Below are positions 45,381-56,686 of a stretch of 64,000 nucleotides of DNA, piece by piece. The translations under genes and the position numbers were made by a program. The stretch lies in NCBI GenBank assembly GCA_948474755.1, contig CAOLHI010000146.1, positions 434,001 to 498,000 on the forward strand. The letters run 5' to 3'. Source of the stretch: Ctenosaura bakeri (lineage: Eukaryota > Chordata > Lepidosauria > Squamata > Iguanidae). Positions within the stretch are counted from its first letter, which is position 1. Each line of letters opens with the position of its first letter. The notes below the pieces were generated by a model. The model was not told the DNA's origin and did not search any database. It saw nothing but the letters and a program-made list of their open reading frames with translations.

Positions 45381-46109
45381 GGCAAGGCCATGCCTCCTGC
45401 CGGGCTCTGCTCAGCTCCAGTTATTTATTCACTTCCTTTCCGTGGCCAAACACATCCACATGCACGCACGCACCCAAAGGCAGGACAGACTTTTGGATTT
45501 TTTTTTTTATGGTTTCTCCCCCCGCCCTCGTGTGTCACATACAAACTCCCATTCCATCCTCATCCTCCGTAAAAGGTGCTTTCTCATCATTTCGTTCATA
45601 CCGTTTTGCACCCTCCTGCCTGCTGTCTTCCTCTTAGATAAAGGTCTGTATTTTAAGCCCTGCCACAATCTGTTGCCCTTTATAATGATGACATCTCACA
45701 CTACCATTATAGAGGGCTGCTAGGTCCCCCTGCATTGTGCTAACAGAGAACATGAGTCTATGGATTTTTTTTCTCTCTTTTAAACCCTTCAGATTATGTT
45801 GAGTTGCAGTGGAAAACAGTTATTGCTCAAATAATGACAAGAGTTTTATAAAGTGAATGGAAGGTTATTCTGGGTTCTATTATGTGCCTTTAATTTTTTT
45901 TCAAATTGAATGTGTTGTGCTCTGAATTGCATAAGATGACAGATATTTGACACACATGGGCTTCTTAGAAAACCATGTGCCGTTTCTAAATGTGGAAGTA
46001 AAATTCTAGAGTATGTTGTATTTAGAAAGATAAACTTTTTTTCCTGAAAGTCTAATTTGTGTATCTAATTTGTGCTGAGGTACTTCATTCATTTGGTGCT
46101 AAGACTGAA
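45381..46109. other. Presumed start of intron 1, no gene seen
   Basis: Composition falls from GC-rich to AT-rich. Overlapping plus frames at 45,059-45,723 are pyrimidine-driven and match nothing known. Confidence 0.4.
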
Positions 46110-46124
46110 TTATGGCACCATATA

Positions 46125-46357
46125 TGTCTGTGTATGTGCTTTCAAGTCTGCTGTCAACTAACAGTGATCTCATGAATTTCATAGGATTTTCTTAGGCAAG
46201 GAATACTCAGAGGTGGTTTTTCCACTTTCTTCATGTAAAATATAGTCTACAGTAACTGATATTCATTGATGGTCCCCTATCCAATGATAAACAGAGCTGA
46301 CCCTGCTTAGCTTCCAAGATCAGATGGGATCTGGTGCCTTTTAGGGTATTTTGGGCC
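46125..46357 (-). repeat. 5S rRNA-headed SINE with perfect 15-bp target duplication
   Basis: On the minus strand the head reads gatcccatctgatcttggaa and 'gctaagcagggtcagctctg', then 'attggataggggacc'. These are the internal-promoter and following regions of 5S rRNA. The body then matches the tRNA-headed SINEs ('cctaagaaaatcctatgaaa', 'gacttgaaagcacatac'). The duplication ttatggcaccatata occurs at 46,110-46,124 and 46,358-46,372. So a 5S-type Pol III head is joined to the same body as the tRNA-headed family. Confidence 0.92.
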
Positions 46358-46372
46358 TTATGGCACCATATA

Positions 46373-49259
46373 GTACATAGCAATTACAGAGGTGATTAGA
46401 AAAAGAGCACCAATTCGGCCCTGGATTTAGAAATAGATGGTTGTTTATTCATGTAGATATGATTGCCTGATGCAGATATTTCTTCTTTAGCTTTGGAATG
46501 AAGTGTCTTATGCTAGCAGATGTGAATGAATTGCTGTTTAAATATTATTGACTTACGAGCATCTGATGTAAGAGTGTACCAAGCACTGAGTATAAAAATA
46601 CTTGATGGGAAAATGTTGGTGATGAGTACTTTCAATAGCTGAAAAACGGTTCTGTTTAATGGGTGACTTCTTACATGGTACAAATTGTTAAGTTAAAACT
46701 GAAATTGAGAGCTAAAATTAAAAAGAATTAACTTTTTAACTTTAACCGGTAGGAAAAAGAAATCATATATTTGAATAAAGTGATTGCAAACTGGTTGTAC
46801 AAATAGACAGATTACATATGTTGAGGGTGTGGCACAGATTTACTTGATCAAGGGATAGTTATGTGAAGAAGAGCTGCAGTCTTCAGTGTATCTTACCTAT
46901 TATTTGTGTTCCATGTTTTGATGAGTAAAGAGATACAAAACTTTGCATGATTATCCTGGCAGAAGTGTTTTGCAGCACATCTTTCAGGCCATAGTTCTGT
47001 TCTGTTCTTTTCATTTCAAGAATATATTTTCTTTGAAAAAAAATCAAAACACTTCAAAACATAATGACCCCCTCATTGCAAACCAGACTCGGTAATTTTG
47101 TTTGCTAATTTCTTTGATCATAAACTAAATCTGGCTAAAAGTTTTTTTTCACGTATTTGTTGGGAGTTGTTACTGCTGTTACTTATACAGTTACTAAGAC
47201 TTTGTCTTTTAACTATAAAGCCTCCTAAAACTATAGTTTTCTGTTTAAGAAGCACACATATGGGGGAGGGATGCAAAGGCTAATTTCTAGGGAATGAAAA
47301 AAACCTAAAATGAAATGCTTGACAGGTCTTGAATTTTTCAATTGAGATGGTAAGATTTGAATCACAGTTTAATTTTCTTCGGGAATTTTTATGTTCTTAT
47401 GAGGGTTTTTTTCAATATTTAGAGCTCTGCAAATCCTATAAGGGCTTATAAGGGTCTAAAACTAGATTAGATTTTTTCCCCATGCTCAGTGTGCTTTCTT
47501 ATGAACTTTTGATACCTGTTACACTCAGGTTTTGTTAGTACGTCCTGGGCATGGGTAGACAGAACAATTTGTGCATTGACTCTATGTTTGGTATGTGCTC
47601 TAGAATTGTTTTTAAAATTAAAATGTTGGAGAAGAACTCTTACCTTTTTCTTTGGATCACCTTGGAAAGCTAAGTTTCAGAGTGAAGAATTAGACATTTA
47701 ACATCATGGTTGGGGGACGGAATCATTCCATATATCTGGGACCAATTTAGGGGTGCTGTTGAATGTAGCTCTGAATTTTACTCAAATGCTTTCATTAAGA
47801 AAATATAAGCTGCATCCATAAGAGTAGGGATGATAACTCAATAGATCAGAGAAACATGGAGAGGAAATTTAACCCCTTTCCTCCCATTTTATAGTCCTGT
47901 GGAAAATCCTCTGAAGCCTATTTTCGCTTTGAGAGAAAATTCCACTTTAGCATTAGTGGAGAACTCCTCAAAAGAAATACGAGGGAGTCCTTCCCCTCAA
48001 AGGATGATAGCATTAAAGAAAGGGTTAAAGGTGGCCTCCACATATGCTATGATTCTGTTAATTATCTCTTCCGGGGGAAGCAGTGTGTAATAAAAAGGAA
48101 AATTTGCATATTAGAAACAAAGATATTTAATGCCATACCTACTTTGGCTCTCTGTTTAGTTATTTAATCCATTTAGTATTCTCACACCACTTCTGAACCA
48201 GAAAAGTATCATTAAAAGTCTTAAATAAAAAAAAGTTCGTATATTTTAATAAATATGCTAAAATCCCTTTTTTCAAGAAAATTATAGACTGAAATGAAAA
48301 ATGTAAAGTTGTCTTTATGCAAACATCCTTGCTTCGTGCTTGTTGGAAAGAATGTGCACTTCTAATACTTGACCCCAACACAAATGTAAAGGACCAGGGG
48401 GATTCCTTTTAATAGTGGTTCTGTATTAATTTTGACTGGAGAGCAGTGGTTTCATATAGTTTTGAGAAATGATCATGTTCTTTGGAAACTTGTTGGGCTC
48501 TCAGTGAGTCTTTATGAAACCACTGTACTGCCTTATGGTTGCTTTTTGTTAGTGTTTCCAAGTGATGTGGAATCTCAGGAGGCTTTTGGTAATCCAGCGT
48601 GCTTTCAGTTCATATGGACCAATAGAAAGACTTAAAAGGTGAGACCAGTGCCTAGCGCATATATCAGAATCTTCTACAAGATAACAGATGATTTGTAGTC
48701 CAAGGTTATGTTGGCAGTAGATCCCGTAAAGAGTTCCTTGAATCTAGAGTGTATAAAAAGCAGTGCTGTTCAGAAGATACTATCTTGAAAATGAAGTACA
48801 TGGAAGGCAAAAAAGTAGATGCTTCTCTTTCTTGGTTCTGCAGAGCAAACAGCTGACTTCTAAACTGCAGGCTTATGAGCTATGAACTAGTTTAGGCTGC
48901 AGCCCTACATTAGAATTCTAGAAATAAGCCCTAATGAACCCGGTAAGCTTTCGTTTTGAATAGACATGTTCAGAATTGTGTAGTACATCCAGAAAGTTTC
49001 CAGTTCAAATTGCTAGGTGGTTTTAGACAAGTCATGATTTCTCAGACTCTTGCCTTACAAAATTACTGTAAATATTATTGACACAAGATATGTGGAATAG
49101 TTTGAAAACTCTCAAGTGATTATAGAAGTGCTTAGTAGTGTTATATTCTTCATCTGTCTTCACATATTAAATGGTATTAAAGTGAGCTGTAAAGATAGGC
49201 ATATACTTCTTCTGAGAACAATATACATATCTGTCTAAAACTTTTATGTTCAGATGTGC
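46373..49259. other. Long AT-rich stretch without recognised gene
   Basis: No exon, RNA gene or well-defined repeat is visible. It would be intron 1 if the gene runs to the right. Short frames (47,098-47,283; 47,899-48,090; 48,432-48,635) match nothing. Confidence 0.35.
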
Positions 49260-49530
49260 TTAATACCATTGGCCCTTATTTGCTGTATACAATATACCCA
49301 CTGTATATACCGGGGTTCCATTCCAGGAACCCCTGTGTAAAACAAAAAATACAAACTGTTGCATCACATGATGGCAGTGCAGGCATGCACCCATCATGTG
49401 TCCATTGATTATTTTAAGACGCAGTGCTTTGCACAACCTCACATTCACATGTACAGAGGTCACACAAGAACTGGACCCACTATATAGCAGGCAGTTCTCT
49501 CAATGTGGTTTTGGGAACCACAATGTATTT
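49260..49530. repeat. Possible Tigger-like remnant
   Basis: The words 'ttggcccttatttgctgtat' and 'ggggttccattccaggaacc' recall the left part of Tigger-type elements, but no clear right end exists. Confidence 0.3.
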
Positions 49531-49732
49531 GCCATTTTTCTGTTTTGTACAAGTTTTTTTAAACGTCTCTTGAACTTAGAAAGAAATTGTTCTATAAATG
49601 TAAAGAAGGTGACAACAAATTGCATTATCTTTTGAAATGATTTCCTTAAAAATCAATATTTAAGTTAGTGTGGAATTACCTAATCACGTTTCTCATATCT
49701 CATTTGAAGAGCTACAGTGTACAACAGGTAAG

Positions 49733-49845
49733 CAATTTGTGGCTTTCCAGATGTTGAACTGCAGCTCCCATGAACTCTAGCCACTGCTCAGGAATGTTGT
49801 GAGTTGTGATTCAGTAACATCAGGAGGGCTGTACATTAGCCCTGG
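49733..49845. repeat. Palindromic 'ccagatgttg' repeat
   Basis: It reads ggctttccagatgttgaact, 'gcagctcccatgaactctag', and ends 'cagtaacatcaggagggctg', the same family as 26,691-26,812. Confidence 0.6.
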
Positions 49846-49882
49846 TGTAAGACAAGGGAGATGTAATGTTTATTTCTGTGTA

Positions 49883-49986
49883 CCATATTTGCCAGCGTAT
49901 AAGATGCACCAGCGTATAAGATGAACCCCATTTTCAAACAGTTTTTTTTGGGGGGGGGGGTGAGTCTTATATGCCGGCAAATACAG
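49883..49986. mobile_element. Short MITE with TA duplication
   Basis: The left end is ccatatttgccagcgtataa. The right end, reverse-complemented, is ctgtatttgccggcatataa. TA flanks both sides (49,881-49,882 and 49,987-49,988). The centre holds a T8-G10 run. At 104 bp it consists of little more than its inverted ends. Mariner-type is inferred from the TA. A loosely similar sequence lies at about 63,371-63,460. Confidence 0.72.
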
Positions 49987-50105
49987 TAAGTTTGAAAGGG
50001 TTAGATGAAAACAAAAATAGAGGGAAAATAATTTTCAAAAAAGGATTGGACAAATTAATGGATGATAAGTTTACCAGTAACTAATAGATATTATATCTAA
50101 TATTC

Positions 50106-50343
50106 TTGTTGCTGTGTGTCTTCAGGTCGTTTCTGACTTATGGTGACCTTAAGAGAAATCTATCACGATTTTTTCTTGGCAAGATTTTTTTCAGGAAGGG
50201 GGCTTTCTTTGCCTTCCTATGAGGCGCAGAGAGTGTGAGTTGCCCAAAGTGAACCAACGGGTTTCCATGGCTGAGCAGGGATTCAAACTCTAGTCTGCAG
50301 AGTCATAATCCAAAACTCAAACCTCTGCACCACACAAGTTCTC
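50106..50343 (-). repeat. tRNA-derived SINE, nearly full length
   Basis: The minus-strand head at 50,343 reads 'gagaacttgtgtggtgcaga', with a B-box-like 'gagtttgaatccc'. The body ends with the shared 'aaacgacctgaagacacaca'. Confidence 0.92.
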
Positions 50344-50394
50344 CATCTTCAATATCCATATTCAGAAAGAGTACATTTCACAATATCAGATGTG

Positions 50395-50505
50395 TGCCAT
50401 ATGAGAAGCTGTTGCCCCAGTGCCCTGTATAATGCCCTTCTGATAGGCAGGAGATTGGATTAGGTTGACCCTTAGTCTAAACTAGGACCTTCTTATGTTC
50501 TTCTA
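50395..50505 (+). repeat. CR1-like 3' fragment, second subfamily
   Basis: The sequence ends 'gaccttcttatgttctt', a 3' terminus known from a different CR1 subfamily than the 'tatgattctatg' type. No frame remains. Confidence 0.5.
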
Positions 50506-50513
50506 CTAAATAA

Positions 50514-50748
50514 CTAGAACATGAAACAGTGGATTCAAATTACAAGAAAAAAGTGTCCACCTAAACATTTAGAAGAATTCCTTTACCATAAAATTTGTTC
50601 AACAGTGGAATGGCATTTCTTGGAAGGTGGTGGACTCTCTTCTGTAGAAGTCTTTAGATGAAGGTTAGATGGTCATCTCTTGAGTATTTTATTTGTGTAT
50701 CGTTGCTTGGTATGGAGACCATATGGTCATTATGGTCTCTTCCAACTC
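50514..50748 (+). repeat. CR1 3' end, truncated at its terminus
   Basis: It carries 'gtggattcaaattacaagaa', 'caacagtggaatggcatttc' and 'tggtctcttccaactc', parallel to 19,410-19,640. The terminal repeat tatgattctatg is missing; a foldback half-element starts right there. Confidence 0.85.
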
Positions 50749-50750
50749 AA

Positions 50751-50840
50751 AGGCCCCTCCCTAAACTGCAAACCCCAGGATTCTATAGGACGTTGAAGGT
50801 GGAATAGTAGTGCCGTAACAGTCTAGTCCAGAAATGGCCT
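50751..50840. mobile_element. Half of a foldback MITE
   Basis: It matches only the right arm of the palindromes at 43,011 and 43,594: 'aaactgcaaaccccaggatt' to 'ctagtccagaaatggcc'. The left arm is absent and CR1 sequence lies in its place. Confidence 0.8.
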
Positions 50841-51168
50841 AAGTTTCTTTTCATATGAACTATGCATATTATATATTTATTTCAGACCACAATCCTAACT
50901 GGTGCTTATATTTTAGAGGGTTGGATCTAGGTATGTGTTCACGAAAAGAAAAAAAAGGACAACTTCCTTCCCCACATGCTTCTCTCCTCTCCATCCCTAG
51001 AGTCCCTTCAAGATGCAATATGTCATGCAAGGCCCTGATAAGTGGAATGGGCAGAGGTGAAGGGGAAAGAGCCTACAGTAGTAGATATGCTTAATAGAAA
51101 TATTTAGTGATTTGGGCAGAGTAAGGCAAAAGAGGCCTTTGCCAGCTTTTTCATGAATCCCTCCTTCC

Positions 51169-51170
<2 letters not shown>

Positions 51171-51205
<35 letters not shown>

Positions 51206-51231
51206 ATGCCTTCAAGTCATTTCCAACAAAA
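51171..51231 (-). repeat. (GTT)n run with SINE tail remnant
   Basis: About eleven GTT units followed by 'gtatgccttcaagtcatttc', the tail end of the tRNA-derived SINE family. The rest of the SINE is missing. The 118-codon minus frame (50,997-51,353) has an Asn run encoded by this repeat. Confidence 0.88.
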
Positions 51232-51763
51232 TTACTAGCAGATGTTTGGGTTAATTGCAGATAATTGGGTCCATTGTAATTTTTTTTTATTCTTCTGAAG
51301 AATTGAAAATAGACAGTTTTTCTTAGTTTCTTTTTAAAAAATACTGCATTCACTCAAAAACCTTATTGCATGGCTTGATCAAAAATAATGGGTAGTCTTG
51401 AATTGTTCCTCATTCATACTTGTGTTATGGGATAACAGTAACAGTACTGCGCCATCACTCATTGACTTATAAAAAAGTGTATTTATTTTATGTTTCATTT
51501 TCCTTTCTGCAACTAGAAAAGATAGACTACCTTAATGTTTTCTTCAAAGAGAATTGAATTTATTTTTGTAAAAAAAATCTGTATATTTCCCTTTTATTCT
51601 TAAATAAATACATGTTCATTTTAAGCTAAACAAGCCTTAAAGGTCTTGATGTTTTATCTCACTTTTATCTGATCCTCAACCATAGTTTGCATTTTACCAT
51701 TTATAGGGAAAGGGTCACTTTTCTGTGATAATTTGTATTGCTAATATATTCAAAATTTTTATC
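51232..51763. other. AT-rich stretch
   Basis: No gene or clear repeat recognised. Confidence 0.35.
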
Positions 51764-51984
51764 AGTATGTGCCTTCAAGTCAATTCCACCTTATGATGAC
51801 CGTTTCACAGCAAATTTTCTTGGCAAAACGTATTTAAGACGGTTTGCCATTGATCTCCTCTTAGGCTGAGAATGTGACTTATACAGAGGTAACCACTGGG
51901 TTTCCGTGGTTGAGCAGGAATTCAAACCCTGGTGTCCCACAGTCCTAATCCAATATTCTAACCACGGCACGAAACTAACTCTCA
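51764..51984 (-). repeat. tRNA-derived SINE
   Basis: The minus-strand head at 51,984 reads 'tgagagttagtttcgtgccg', with a B-box-like 'ggtttgaattcc'. The body includes 'tggcaaaccgtcttaaatac' and ends 'ttgaaggcacatac'. Confidence 0.9.
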
Positions 51985-52929
51985 AAGGTATTTAAATACT
52001 GCTGTTTTAGTTTCTTGTACTATTCACTATCTTTATTCTCACAATAAGGAAAGAACAAAATCCTTTCATAAATGAACTGTGAACTATATAATTTGTTCAC
52101 TGTGTTGTACACTGTATCTGTTGTTGTATCTATTGCCAACTTACCATGCTGGTTGGAAAAAAAAAACTCTCATGGTTGTATCTAATTGGTAATGTAACGT
52201 GGACCTTTGATCCAGCAACAGGGAGGGACGTGCATTTTGACAGTCCCTCTTTCTTGTGTCACTTCTGACACACAGAGGTTACCAGGGATATGGAAAATAC
52301 TGGAAGAGGTAGCTCCTTAAAAATGGCATCCCACCCAATTCTGCTGATAGCAGGCTCTGCTGGTTTGAAGATGCAACCCATTATAATTATTATGGGAAAC
52401 AGCCTAACTCAGAACATAGCATCTTGGAGTGTAAAGAAATGCATAATTTTGGGTGCTTGTTGATTTTCCATGTTCTGATGGTGTGACTGAAATGTTATAG
52501 TCAGCATTGCAGTTCTTTTAAGAACTACAGTTCTTCAGCTGGAAATCATGTGTGTGTGTCACCCCTGAGGACAGATTGCAGAATTTCTGTCAGAAAGGGA
52601 CAGCGTGGGTGGGTGAGACCATTGTGCGTAGAATCATGTAAAAATGCCATCCTCTCATAGATTTTGTTGGTTTCTATATATATTAAAATATTTTGATAAT
52701 ACATCGTGCTTACATGGATAAAAATTCAGCAAATTAATTGTAATAAATTGTAATAATTGTAATAAAATTTAGCCCAGAAGACAGTTAAAGCATCAGACTC
52801 AAAGACAGATTAGATATGCACATGGTAGCATTAGCTTTTAAGTAAAACATCCATTAGGTGGAGTCAATAAGATGTCTTATCAGTAAAAAATAGTAGTTAG
52901 CATCCTCTTTAGTATTTGCTATGTTACCT
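51985..52929. other. AT-rich stretch
   Basis: No gene or clear repeat recognised. Confidence 0.35.
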
Positions 52930-53065
52930 GACTTTGCAAGACCTGAGCAGGGCCCTTGATGGCAGAGTAACTTAGAAGTCTCTCATTCAGGAGGTTGCCA
53001 TAAGTTGAAATTGGCTTGATGGCAGTTAACAACAAAAGTAGGATGTTGTTGTTGTTGTTGTTGTT
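52930..53065 (+). repeat. SINE 3' body fragment with trinucleotide tail
   Basis: It contains 'aagtctctcattcaggaggt' and 'tgccataagttgaaattggc', ending 'ggcagttaacaacaa'. This is the body end of a squamate SINE. A (GTT)n run follows at 53,043-53,065. The head is missing. Confidence 0.65.
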
Positions 53066-53079
53066 TGTTAGTATTATTA

Positions 53080-53284
53080 TTTTATTTGTTAGTATTATTA
53101 TTTTATTTGTTACCTACCTCTCCCCAAGGCTTGTGACAGGTACAACATGGATTAAAATTCAGCTAAAAATACATAAAACCATTTAAAATACACCAATTTA
53201 AAATTCATAGTTTAAAATTGGATAGGCCTGTTGGACGGTATAGAACTTTAGTTCTTTTTAAAATTCAGACAGCATGTTTAACTG
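53080..53284 (-). repeat. L2 3' end
   Basis: A/T-rich sequence with repeated 'aaaattca' after 'acctacctctccccaaggct'; on the minus strand this is the L2 3' untranslated end, continuous with the coding fragment next to it. Confidence 0.6.
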
Positions 53285-53713
53285 TCAAATCTCTTCTGGC
53301 AGGTCATTCCAGGTATTGAGGCGGCAGACATAAAGGTTCTCTGGGTGACTTGGATCCAAACCAGAGGCTTTAAAGGTAATAACAAGCACTTTGTACTTTT
53401 CTTGGAAACTAATTGACACCCAGTGGACCGATTTTAATATCAGTGTGATATGCTTACTCCTTGATCTAGCTGCCATATTTGGGACCAGTTGGAGTTTCCA
53501 AGCTTGGTACAAAGGTAGCCCAATATACAGCATGTTGCAGAAGTCCAACTTGGCATTACTAGCACGTGCACTACCATCTTTAGTTCTTCCAATTCTAGGA
53601 AGGGGTGCAGTTGGCATATCAGCTGAAGTTGATAAGTACTCCTGATCGTCCCATCTGTCTGAGCTGACATTTGGAGGAATGGATCCAAGAGCATTTCCAA
53701 ACTGCAAACACAT
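53285..53713 (-). repeat. L2 LINE reverse transcriptase C-terminal fragment
   Basis: The minus-strand frame keeps a readable L2 C-terminus: LDFCNMLYIGLPLYQAWKLQ, then HITLILKSVHWVSISFQ, EKYKVLVITFKASGLDPSH and, at the end, LNTWNDLPEEI. The usual family wording is 'CNxLxxGLP', 'HITPVLKSLHWLPV' and 'WNxLPxxI', so several conserved positions have changed. The first 45 residues do not fit and probably come from a shifted frame. The open frame is 142 codons, a small part of a full L2 protein. It is a pseudogenic fragment. Confidence 0.85.
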
Positions 53714-54080
53714 TTAAGCCGTTGTTCTCTTTAGAATTCATGTTCATGGTTATCGTACTGTTGCAAGCGCTGAAAGTTGCCACACACCGCCACCTACTCT
53801 TAGCTGGACAGCTCCTGCAACAAAGGCACTGGAGGGTAGGGCAGCATGTGATGATGCCTCCATCTCTTTCCCAGCAGCAGGATGCGTTGTGACAAGCAGT
53901 GCCATGGACTCCTTGGGGGCCTATCACAGCTGTCTTTTAGGATGTATCCCACTTCCAGGAGAGGGTTGGAGGCATTGTTGCTCACTGCCTCACTTTCTAA
54001 GGCCTCAGAAATCCTTCTTAGGTGTGTGCATTACTAAAAAGGTAACTTTTGGGGGTACTGTTGGGAGATGTAGCTACCAT
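53714..54080 (-). repeat. Possible upstream part of the L2 copy
   Basis: Several overlapping open frames on both strands, none recognisable. Position next to the reverse transcriptase fragment suggests older L2 sequence, but I cannot show homology. Confidence 0.3.
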
Positions 54081-54886
54081 GATGGAGCTTTGATCCTCCT
54101 GAAGCAGGATTCCAGCTGTTTAATGATTGTTTAGAACAATACTGGATGACCCAGATAGTTTCAATTTGTGGAAACTGCAAAAAAATAAATAAATAAAAAA
54201 TCTTTAAGTGTTGGTATTGTATTCATGGTTTGCCCATTGTGATTAACTTAGCTTTGCAAGAGGCAGGAGTGTCACATCAGGTATTTTTAGAGTCAAATAA
54301 ATGCAGCATTTTCTGAAAATTGTTCTGTGAGACTTGAAAGACAAGAAGTCATAGATGTGCAGTTTATTTAGAAAAATTTTGTTTGCTATAATTTGAAATG
54401 CTTAATTTCTTAATGATCTTTTGTTTTAAAATACCATACACAGATAAGGTTACATTCCTACAGTCTTTTTTAGTAACTGCGAAATAAAGCCATGATTTAA
54501 GTAAAAGTAAGCACTTCTGCGTTGGAACTAATCAAAAGAAGCAAAAGTAGTTCTAGCACTGAGTTAAGACTGAGGAAAGGTTACATTCACAACCCAACAA
54601 TTAGACAAGTAAGAATATGAATATTATCTTTATATTAACATTTTAAATCAAGTAGAAGTTAATGCCTTGTAGAATTTAGTGGCTTAAGTGTTTCCACTAC
54701 AATCTTAAAAAGCTTAATTTTGATCTATTTTGACATGTATTTTTTTTTAAAAAATTAGACATTCATATACCTTTATAGCTTCACTGTAACACAGATTGAA
54801 GTTACAATTATTTAAGAATACTTGGGTTGCATTTTGAGAACCAGAAAAGAAAGACCATGAAAATAACTCCATACAAAGAAGTCCTG
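54081..54886. other. AT-rich stretch
   Basis: No gene or clear repeat. An AAATAAAT run lies at 54,179-54,200. Confidence 0.35.
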
Positions 54887-55342
54887 CAGATTGAAAATAC
54901 ATTCACAAGTGTTTGGGGTACAGAACCCTTGTGAAGGTGGAAAAATTGTGAATCATGATCCCCCTCCCATTCTATTCTGGGGCTCTGGCATGGGAGCCTT
55001 TCTTCTACACACCAGGGCCAGAGGCAACGAATTGGAGGGGAATTCTGGAAGGGAGAAGGAAAAAGTATGTGTGCTCTCTCCACAATTGCCTTACTTTTTG
55101 CCTTGGTGCGAGTTCTCAGCACTGGCACAGAGGCAAAGGAATGGGAGGGGAGGACTGTGGAGGACATAAGGAAAGCATATGCATGCGTCTCCCCACCTTA
55201 CCTTACTTTTTGTCTTGGCACACTTGTCTTCTTTCTCCATGCTGGCAAAATGCAAGGGAATGGGAGGAGGAGAATGAGTGGGGAGGCAAGGGTGTCTCGC
55301 AAATAATCAAATCGGTGAAAGTCAAATGCGGAAGAAAGATTG
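54887..55342. mobile_element. Tigger-like nonautonomous element, degraded
   Basis: The right end is recognisable (tacaatctttcttccgcatt reverse-complemented, with TA at 55,343-55,344). It contains caaataatcaaatcggtgaa, shared with 9,765-10,232. The left end (cagattgaaaatacattcac) is badly worn. The overlapping frames here (up to 138 codons) are in the transposon and not genes. Confidence 0.6.
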
Positions 55343-56485
55343 TAGTCTCAAGGACGATTTATAACCTGTGAAATAACTGTTCAGCACTCTTGTATTGTAT
55401 AAGATATGTATGTGATTTTAATGATGCAGAGTATTTTTCTAGCACTAAAATCAATTCTCTTTTATTATAGAGTAGGCCAAGGCAAGGCTGAAAAATTGGT
55501 AATTTAGAAAACTGGGTTACTGCTTAGAAGATTAGTGAGGGTTTAGGAGCTGGCATTCTGTCTTTCAGTTGCAAATTCGTAAATGCTCTGTATTCAGTAA
55601 TACTGGGTAGTCATGGCTGTGGAACTGTTGTTGCTATTGTAAATGCCACTCCAAATTGTAATAGCTAGCAGGTTCATCAAATGAAGGAGCTCTGTTCCGC
55701 TGGGGATTAGATGCAGGAGGAGGATGTTTCCAGTCCTCTCTTGCCAGAAGAGAGGCTATGGCAATCAGAAGCAAGAGTGCTGTCACAGTTCCTTGTTGAA
55801 GCCTTGCTTGCTGGTGGGAGGGGGCTGGATATGTCATCTTCCTGCACTTTGATTGCCAGCTGAACATATCTGCTTCATTTGATAAGGCTGCTGCTGGCAG
55901 TTAAGGTGGGTTTTCAGGTTTGCCTCAGGAGATGTTACTTAGTTATGCTTTTGTAACTAAATAGGAAAAGAGGATATCAGTGTATATTTGTTAAGATGAG
56001 CAAGATGAATTTTGTAAATTCAAATTTGACGTACATGTTGTGGGTATATGTTGACATTTCAAATATATTATATTGTATTTTATACCATATAAGGTTTAGG
56101 TGACTAAACTAGTATATTTTGATGTTACATGTATGAGAAATGATTATCACTGCTGTATTTTCCATGTGAAATTATTTTAATCTAAAAATGCATTGTTTCA
56201 TAAATTATAATATTTTATAACAGAATGATTAGCTGTGATAATAGTCACAATCAGAAATTTCAAAGTATTAATTAATGCACATAGGAACAGTATAGATATT
56301 TGTAAAGAAAGGGAGAGGTTATGTTGAAAAAGTAAAATAATCAAGATTAAAAATGCTTAGGAGATCACCTGATGATTCGCAAGCCAGATCAAAGTGAACA
56401 TCTGATATGTTACATGTGAAAGTAATCTCAAAACCAGATGCATCCTACATTTGCAAGTAATCTCAGTGATACGAAATATAACATT
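55343..56485. other. AT-rich stretch
   Basis: No gene recognised. The segment at 55,630-55,900 is of more even composition, with a 77-codon minus frame that matches nothing. Confidence 0.35.
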
Positions 56486-56686
56486 TGTTGTTGTTTACCT
56501 TGAAGTCATATTTGATTTATGGTAAGCCCAAGGTGAACCCATCTCAGGGTTTTCTTGCTAAGATGTGTTCAGAGGCTGAGAGAATGTGACTTGCCCAGGA
56601 TTACCCGCTGGATTTCCCCATGGCCAAGTGAGGATTTGAACCCTTGTCTCCAGAGTCATAGTCCAGTGCTCAAACCACTGGCTCTC
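56486..56686 (-). repeat. tRNA-derived SINE
   Basis: The minus-strand head at 56,686 reads 'gagagccagtggtttgagca' (shortened by deletion), with a B-box-like 'gggttcaaatcc'. The body ends in CAA repeats. Confidence 0.92.

Noticed and set aside
46290..46357. 5S rRNA gene
   Set aside because: The 5S-like stretch covers only part of the gene, is diverged and is joined to a SINE body with target duplications, so it is a SINE head.
50106..50343. tRNA-like promoter boxes in SINE heads
   Set aside because: Box B-like sequences occur in every SINE head here, but none folds as a functional tRNA in context and all are attached to SINE bodies.
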